Shown piece by piece: positions 58,731 to 64,000 of a stretch of DNA of 64,000 bases (positions are counted from its first letter, which is position 1; every line of letters starts with the position of its first letter). This DNA is from Acanthopleura granulata (Eukaryota; Mollusca; Polyplacophora; Chitonida; Chitonidae). The notes under the pieces are model-generated. The model saw nothing but the letters and a program-made list of their open reading frames with translations, ran no database searches and was not told the origin of the DNA. Both the position numbers and the translations under genes were made by a program. The stretch covers positions 28,224,265-28,288,264 of the forward strand of contig JABBOT010000002.1 of NCBI GenBank assembly GCA_016165875.1, in the 5' to 3' direction.

Positions 58731-61189
58731 AATGATCACATAATTGACGTCGTCTTAATCCATGCCAGCCCATAACAAGATTTTTCATAATACCCTAGGC
58801 ACATAACACTGTTGAAAAAGTTTAATTGGTAGCAGAGCGTGGGAGAAACAAAATCCTACCCGTTATACGTCACGCAAGCTTACATGCACTTTTTTTTAGT
58901 GTTGTTGAAACTAATAAATGGAGGAGAGGAACAATTAGAAATGTATTTTAGGAGAAACAGTCGGTGAAATATTACATCCTTCGAAATTATGGAAGCGTCT
59001 GTCACGTCGATTTACCACTTGACCGGCTCCGCCGAGAAAACATGATCAATATTGCAGTTTCATTTCGTCGGGAAACGTCGACAGCATTTTTTTTTTCTTT
59101 TTTTTTTTTTTTTTTTGCACAGAATTTTTGCCTATCAAACAACTTCTATTATTTAGCACGGTAAAAATAAGAGGTTCTCAATGATGAAATGGCGATTAAG
59201 TCGGCTGATATTTCGTAAGACAAACGTGACACTAACCAAGGTGACGGTCAACATCTCCGATTTCGTTCGTGAACTTGCTGATTTCAGACCGCCAAAACGT
59301 CATACGCATTAATAATTACAGTCGCATAAACAACCATCAGACCAAAGGGTTGTTAGTTCCTAAATCAAATTCTCCGTCAATTTCGAGATAGCAAACTGAA
59401 CGTCCCGTGGATCCAAGTAAAATCTGTACCTATCACCACCGCAGCCTGTCGTTTGCCGAGCGCTTAAGCAAACTGCATTAAGACTGTCACAAAAAATAAT
59501 TACAGTCAACGTGAAAACAACATCATCCAGATATTGAAACAGCAATATGCAATACATGTCCCTGTGGAATTGACAAAATATTCTCCTTTCTGGTGAAGAG
59601 TTTCGAATCCATTGTTTCAATCAACCGCGAACACTTGCAAGGTCGTTCCCGCACCGTTTGCTGGAGGAGAAAGAGATGCGAATAATTAATCTTATTCGCC
59701 ATTTGAAGCGATTCTTTCTTTAATACCTTAGCATATTCTTAACTCTGATTATGCATATAAAACATATTCCCTAGATACATTATAATTTGTCACTGAACTA
59801 TTTCACTGTTGCGGAAGCATGCGTTCGCTGTTGAAGTATTTATGGGGCACATGCACGCGCTGCCTATTTTGTCGTGAAATTTATCCAGAGGTGATGGGAT
59901 TTTTTTGCTGTTCATTTCTCGTAAATTTCTGACCATCTCCTATTAGCATCTTGTCAGTTCGTGGAATTTCGCCATAGTCGTGGGGGTCTGGTGGCGATAT
60001 CGTGGTAGAGTCGTGGTAGTTCTTACATCATGGACTTACATCGTGGATCAGCATGGTAACGTTGCCCTTGTATCAAGGCGTCGTGATATCTCGAATCCAT
60101 TTGTTCGTAGCTCTGTTGTGCATGGGCATGGAATATCGTGACTGTATCTAATCGTGGCCATTTCAATAACAGGACGGCCTGTGAAGGTTCATGAACAATG
60201 ACGACCAAAGCCGAGATCTGCCAATAAATCTGGTATTGATTTTTCGTGGTCAAGATGTAACATCACGTAGACTGGTCCTCTCGCTTAGCTTACCTCGGTT
60301 CTTCGATTGGGACGTGAAACAGGAACACAGTGGGAAGGCTGATCAGCAAGTCAGTCGACTGTGTAGCGACAAGGAGATGACCAGGTGTTGCCGTAGGAGA
60401 AGCGCCGGAGACTTTCCTTTACATTAACGGTGTAATTTGCTTATTTGCAATGTCGTTTTCTGGATAAAAGACGCATCGAATGAATTAAATCAGTGTGCAA
60501 ATCGTGTATCATTTAAATCACCTTAAAATCACCAATAATTACAGCTCTTTTATTTATTTTGACACAGGTATCTAAAATTTTTAGCACTTTCTTGATAAAA
60601 TAGAAGACTGCTCATGACTGAGATACCATTCATTATATAGGTTATAAAATTCTCTCTTGAATGTAAAAACCTGTTTGAAATTGTATAAATTCATTGCTCA
60701 ATTATCTTCGTTTGAAATGTGAAGTATTGTGCTGCCGAGTAGGGATCTGAAGGCATCCATGCTTTAGGCTTATTAGAGACTGACCAGTCAGAAGGCTAGG
60801 AGATATCAGCTGTTTATAAGCTTTGACGTAAATGTGTAGTCTGTCATTGTAACATGTAATGATATAAGGACAGCATACTGTTTTGATGTCATATGTTTTA
60901 ATTATAACAAGTACATGGGTGAACAACACCACAAAGTATTTCCAGACCACAGTGTTTTGACAGGAGTAAGTTTCTTGATCATTTCATGTTATAAATTGGC
61001 ATACATACTTAAGCTACAAACACATCCCTGGCAGCTTGCTACAGTCTCACGTGGGAAGAGTGTTCCGCGCTTGGAACAATTACGTCACATTCCAGACAGA
61101 ATGGCTGCGTTTCATGCTTGGCTGTCAGAGCACGGTCAGATGTCAGTTTCCGCTGTCGTAACAGTTGTTAGAAAAAATGGTTTACACAA
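58731..61189. other. No gene seen; poly-T tract
   Basis: Unique A+T-rich sequence with a T-rich tract at 59,085-59,117. TCGTGG words recur at 59,975-60,050 without a stable period. Open frames at 60,191-60,427 and 60,915-61,193 have no recognised domain. Confidence 0.55.
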
Positions 61190-61254
61190 ATAAACATGAC
61201 ATTGTCCAAAATTTTTGGCAAACTTAACTTAGAACATGAGGTGTCTTTCACTTT

Positions 61255-61536
61255 AAAGTTGTTTACATCTTCACCATGTGGGCGATAAATAATTTCAAGA
61301 CGATATTTAGCGAAATCATATTTAACTTCGATGTAGCTAGCAGAATCATCTATATCTTTAGAGACATACAGAAGTAACCCTCCACCTTTACTGATAGGCC
61401 TTTGAAAAGAAAAGCCATTGTATCTAGGAATAGTCAGGTAAGCCTGCATTCAGCAAAACCAAATACAGTAGAAGGAAAGTTTAGATTTTGTAGAAAATTT
61501 GTTATTTCACTGAAATGTTTTGGGTGGCAGATCTAT
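61255..61536 (-). pseudogene. LINE ORF2 relic: apurinic-endonuclease-like N-terminus
   Basis: On the minus strand the peptide resembles the start of the endonuclease of non-LTR retrotransposons. An eroded NIRSLPK-like start leads to KHFSEITNFLQNLNFPSTVF and GFAE. After a frameshift come IPRYNGFSFQRP, SKGGGLLLYVSKDI and a Y-x-L-E-I-I-YRPHGE stretch. In these enzymes the segment reads NxRSL, xxxETWL, GYxxxRxDR, GGGxxxYV. The catalytic part and reverse transcriptase are absent. Below 61,255 the homology is lost. It is a dead, truncated LINE copy. Confidence 0.7.
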
Positions 61537-61827
61537 TCTCTCGCTCATTTTGGTGTTGCGAAGCGAAGCCTTCGCTTGAAGAATCTTGTCAAGGTCCATT
61601 ATATGCAAAACTTTCATGATTATTGAAGGCGGGAAGTCAGGATTATTGTTCTGCGTCCTACAAGGTTTAGGTAAAAGGTGAACATTTGCAAATGGGAAAA
61701 TTCGAAACCCATTCAGTGTCCAGTCCTAGTCTATTTGTTAGAAAGTGCCCAGCAATCTCCTCAGTCTTCTCATCTCTGTCCGTCTCATCAATCCCATACA
61801 ACAAGAGATTATATTTGGTAGTAGTCA
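61508..61827 (-). pseudogene. LINE ORF1 relic: RRM/CTD-like protein
   Basis: Directly upstream on the same strand are two frames of an L1-type ORF1 protein. The first gives YNLLLYGIDETDRDEKTEEI and later GHFLTNRLGLD. After a one-base shift the second gives FANVHLLPKP, PPSIIMKVLHIMDLDKIL, ASLRNTKMS and DLPPKT, then a stop. These match the order NLxIxGIPE, VHRLG, PRPIIVKF, KxLxAxxxLxGTKI and EDLPxKT seen in ORF1p of L1-like LINEs. The stop overlaps the start of the endonuclease relic, either by compact ORF overlap or by a deletion. Confidence 0.65.
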
Positions 61828-61883
61828 GTAGTGAAAAGAGTTGCCTTCACCGCGCATTCCTATCTTTTAACCTGGTACCGGTA

Positions 61884-61891
61884 TGACGTCA
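61884..61891. promoter_or_regulatory. Consensus CRE (CREB/ATF site)
   Basis: TGACGTCA, the full palindromic CREB/ATF site, lies about 240 bases upstream of the TATA box at 62,124. GTGACGCCATGATG and GAGGTCAT follow it. A second TGACGTCA occurs in the putative intron at 62,484-62,491. The spacing is compatible with a promoter-proximal element, but function is inferred. Confidence 0.4.
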
Positions 61892-61984
61892 TAGGTGTGT
61901 GACGCCATGATGTGCGTATGAGGTCATAGTTAGATTTGATATGCATGCGTGGAACCGTGTTTTGCGGGGTTGAACCCTGCGTGT

Positions 61985-62110
61985 GCTAATGTTCGAGAAT
62001 CAGGAACGCTGCGCGTGATAATGTTCTAGAATCAGGAACGCTGCGCGTCATAATGTTCTAGAATCAGGAAAATGTTCGAGAGTTCTCAACGTCACGAACG
62101 CTGCGCGTGA
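61985..62110 (+). promoter_or_regulatory. 32-bp tandem array of heat-shock elements
   Basis: Three head-to-tail 32-base units carry AATGTTC(T/G)AGAATCAGGAA followed by CGCTGCGCGT. Each contains TTCnnGAA, the inverted pair bound by heat-shock factor: TTCGAGAA at 61,992, TTCTAGAA at 62,024 and TTCTAGAA at 62,056. A fourth, imperfect TTCGAGAGTTC is at 62,075 and the CGAACGCTGCGCGTGA part recurs at 62,095-62,110. The array ends 14 bases before a TATA box. Spacing within each unit is TTC-N2-GAA with a further GAA seven bases on. Confidence 0.6.
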
Positions 62111-62123
62111 CTAGTTTAAAAGG

Positions 62124-62130
62124 TATATAA
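62124..62130 (+). promoter_or_regulatory. TATA box
   Basis: TATATAA in the context AAAAGGTATATAAGTGCGGG. It is 60-130 bases downstream of the heat-shock-type sites and about 100 bases upstream of the zinc-finger coding stretch. A transcription start near 62,155 would be expected. Confidence 0.5.
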
Positions 62131-62225
62131 GTGCGGGTAGGGCGTTGTTTGTATGTTTTGCAGCCGCACACACAGTAGACTGGTGCTACACATATAGAGG
62201 GTAGAAGTTGATTATGGTATTTATA

Positions 62226-62404
62226 GGTGATTTGTGTTGGGATGTGTTCGCCCAGCGTAAAACCCTAAATCGACATAAACGTGAAGTTCGGGAAGACTTT
62301 CGTATACTTGTAAAGATTGTGATAAGCAGCTCAGCCGTATATCAAACCTGAAACGTTATCGTCGGATGGAGCATGGAGATGGTGGTATGGAACAGGAAAT
62401 AACT
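62226..62404 (+). pseudogene. C2H2 zinc-finger exon, frameshifted
   Basis: Finger 1 (62,226-62,291) reads GDLCWDVFAQRKTLNRHKRE then VR: the second Cys, the 12-residue spacing and the first His are kept, but the first Cys is Gly and the last His is Arg. Finger 2 (62,303-62,374) reads YTCKDCDKQLSRISNLKRY then RRMEH, with C-X2-C and the last His intact but Tyr for the first His. A one-base loss between them (62,291-62,303) puts them in different frames. The exon ends at 62,404 in a consensus donor GTAAGT. Three key ligands lost plus the shift suggest a decayed gene, probably nucleic-acid binding in origin. Confidence 0.6.
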
Positions 62405-62599
62405 GTAAGTTTTTCATACTGTTGTTAAAAAAATAGTGAATGGAAGAGCTGTTCTTGGTTTTGTTATGTGACTTCCTGGTGAGTGACGTCATGACTAATG
62501 GACAACCACAGACATAAAATAAGAAGACAAAGTATGCATCGGCGGGACCTACATAAAATAGGTATTGTGCTCAGATTTTGAAAGTCTCTTCTTACAGAG

Positions 62600-62686
62600 T
62601 GGAAAGCCCTGAAAAGGGCTGTTGGATATGATGAAGGAGATTGTGCCCGGGTGAATTCCGCTCAGGCTTGGAGTATGTCAATCTGA
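62600..62686 (+). pseudogene. Possible following exon of the zinc-finger pseudogene
   Basis: An acceptor-like TCTCTTCTTACAGAG ends at 62,599. The frame that follows gives WKALKRAVGYDEGDCARVNS, then AQAWSMSI and a TGA stop at 62,684. The donor at 62,404 leaves phase 0, which fits this frame. No domain is recognised. The assignment rests only on splice-site-like sequence and proximity. Confidence 0.25.
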
Positions 62687-63243
62687 ACCAGTGTGAGAAT
62701 GATCAAGAAGCAATATCTCTGTTCTCCACGATGGTAGGGAGATTTCCTAGTATACCAGTGGCAGATGTGAGCCCCCCCAATCATGATAGCAATCAATCAG
62801 TCAGTCGAGTGAGTGCTCGACGCGGGTATGTTATATATATATAAATCACGCGTGGAGCTGTTAGAAAGCAATTTTGCCAGCATAGCGATTTTCGTAAATT
62901 TTCCAGTTTTTGTGTTTTCACAGCGTGTTATCGGGTTGTGAATTGTATGTAGATTTAAGGCTAATATTGAAAAGTATCTTGAGATTTTTTTGTTTCTTTG
63001 CTTTGGTATGGAATCGAACTGTTCCTGCCCGGCGGAGGAGATGAAGATGAGTCATAATGGACAGATTTTTTTCATTAGACAAAAAAAAAAAACGAAAAAA
63101 AACACTGTTCAGGTACGGTATTTTTCCACCTTATTTTGTTCTACTCTGCCCCACTATCCGCCAACAGTAGCAGCGCAAGCAATACAGACAGCAAGAGATG
63201 TAAGCATCCAGGATTAAGAGATATTGGCTTATGCAGGACAGCT
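62687..63243. other. No gene seen
   Basis: A+T-rich sequence with a short (TA)n at about 62,832-62,842 and A runs at 63,080-63,105. The plus-strand frames at 62,641 and 62,990 have no recognised domain. Confidence 0.55.
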
Positions 63244-63471
63244 TTATAGACTGTAGCTGCACGATTTGTGCTGTAAGACGAGCAGTTTCGGTACGACTGC
63301 ATGGTAATAATATTTGCGAATCCGTTTAGAATTCTCAAGGCGCTCACAAACGTCTTTGGTGAATTTCCGCTTAGAATTCTCAAGGCGGTCACAAACGTCT
63401 TTGGTGAATTTCCGCAAAATGGTATACCGTTCCTCGTTTACAATATCGTCTTTAAACATAGACCGTACCAC
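63244..63471 (-). other. Coding-like frame containing a 45-bp tandem duplication
   Basis: The minus-strand frame (about 76 codons) reads DDIVNEERYTILRKFTKDVC, then DRLENSKR, and then repeats KFTKDVC(E)RLENSKR. The 45-base unit occurs at 63,326-63,370 and 63,371-63,415 with a single mismatch (CGCTCACAAA versus CGGTCACAAA), giving 15 residues twice with an Asp/Glu difference. The plus strand is also open here. No family is recognised and no promoter or splice signal is seen, so coding is unproven. The duplication itself is certain. Confidence 0.4.
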
Positions 63472-64000
63472 ACATCTCTATGCTCTGAGATCAGTGACTG
63501 TAGCGACCAGCTCTTTTCAACCTAAAGGCGTACGTTTCATAGTGTACATATGTAGGTCTTACCATGTCTGTAGCTGCCCAAATAATAATGAAAAACTGTA
63601 GTGTACCATGCGCCTTATACTTTTTTGTTGTTTTTTTTTAGGAAAAAAAACAAAAAGTTTCCATCCTCTATATGCATATATAATATATGTAAACCTTCAA
63701 TATTTAGCGATATTCCACGTTTCCCGAACATTTTTCCAACGCCACGGCCAACAGGCGAGGTAATTTACAGGTTTGGCAAGAGTTAGTTCCCTTTGAACGT
63801 ATCGGGCAGAATTCCACTTTTCAAGGGAGACTACGCTTAGCACCATATACCACGTAAGTGAAATAGACTTGTACACTGTAAGGCGTAGAGAGCGGAGGGT
63901 GTGCATAACTCTAGGAATCAACACTAATTTTAGCCCATGATAGATAATAATAAAGACATCAACCAGACCAACACCAATCTTCTTACCTGGGTGAAAAAAA
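63472..64000. other. No gene seen
   Basis: A+T-rich sequence to the window end with T and A runs near 63,620-63,660. No feature is supported. Confidence 0.6.

Overview
This window looks like nuclear DNA of a lophotrochozoan animal, most probably a mollusc. It is A+T-rich and has no prokaryotic gene structure. It carries many copies of a tRNA-derived SINE whose 3' end has the motif AAGTGAAATATTCTTGAGTA, a CACCAATCAAATAAAT tail and a short A-rich repeat. It also holds one SINE of a second family that ends in a TTATGACGTTAAATCCC / ACTCACTCACT tail. Both types remind me of molluscan SINEs, but I could not run a database search, so the organism is an inference.

The region is gene-poor. The longest open frames are about 140-148 codons, roughly the longest that chance would give in 128,000 six-frame codons, and most of the long ones lie inside SINEs or minisatellites. 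I see no intact multi-exon protein gene. The coding-like remains are a LINE relic on the minus strand (61.25-61.83 kb, ORF1-like RNA-binding domain followed by an apurinic-endonuclease-like domain), a frameshifted C2H2 zinc-finger pseudogene (62.2-62.7 kb), a second possible zinc-finger relic (54.12-54.29 kb), a possible immunoglobulin-like open frame (10.85-11.25 kb, minus) and a divergent inverted pair of repeats with coding-like stretches (24.3 and 36.1 kb).

Tandem repetition dominates the layout. At least thirteen separate minisatellite or satellite arrays have unit lengths of about 27, 32, 35, 41, 45, 52, 69, 72, 90 and 135 bp. The largest, 49.0-52.9 kb, is built from two alternating monomers that form a 135-bp dimer. 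It contains an apparently identical 327-bp direct duplication and is headed, in two places, by the same SINE tail joined to the same satellite sequence. Several other arrays also abut SINEs or an LTR.

Between the repeats lie stretches of repeat-free sequence, richer in CpG, at about 25.4-27.3, 33.4-34.7, 41.2-44.4 and 45.9-48.0 kb. They hold homeodomain, SOX, GATA and TCF type motifs and no convincing exon. They are the best candidates for conserved cis-regulatory DNA, which would fit a gene desert or a large intron beside a developmental gene.

The most promising single locus is 61.88-62.69 kb. A consensus CRE and three 32-bp tandem repeats, each with a heat-shock element (TTCnnGAA), lie just upstream of a TATA box. 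Downstream is an exon-like stretch encoding two decayed zinc fingers, with a consensus splice donor. This could be a stress-inducible promoter left on, or belonging to, a dead or divergent zinc-finger gene.
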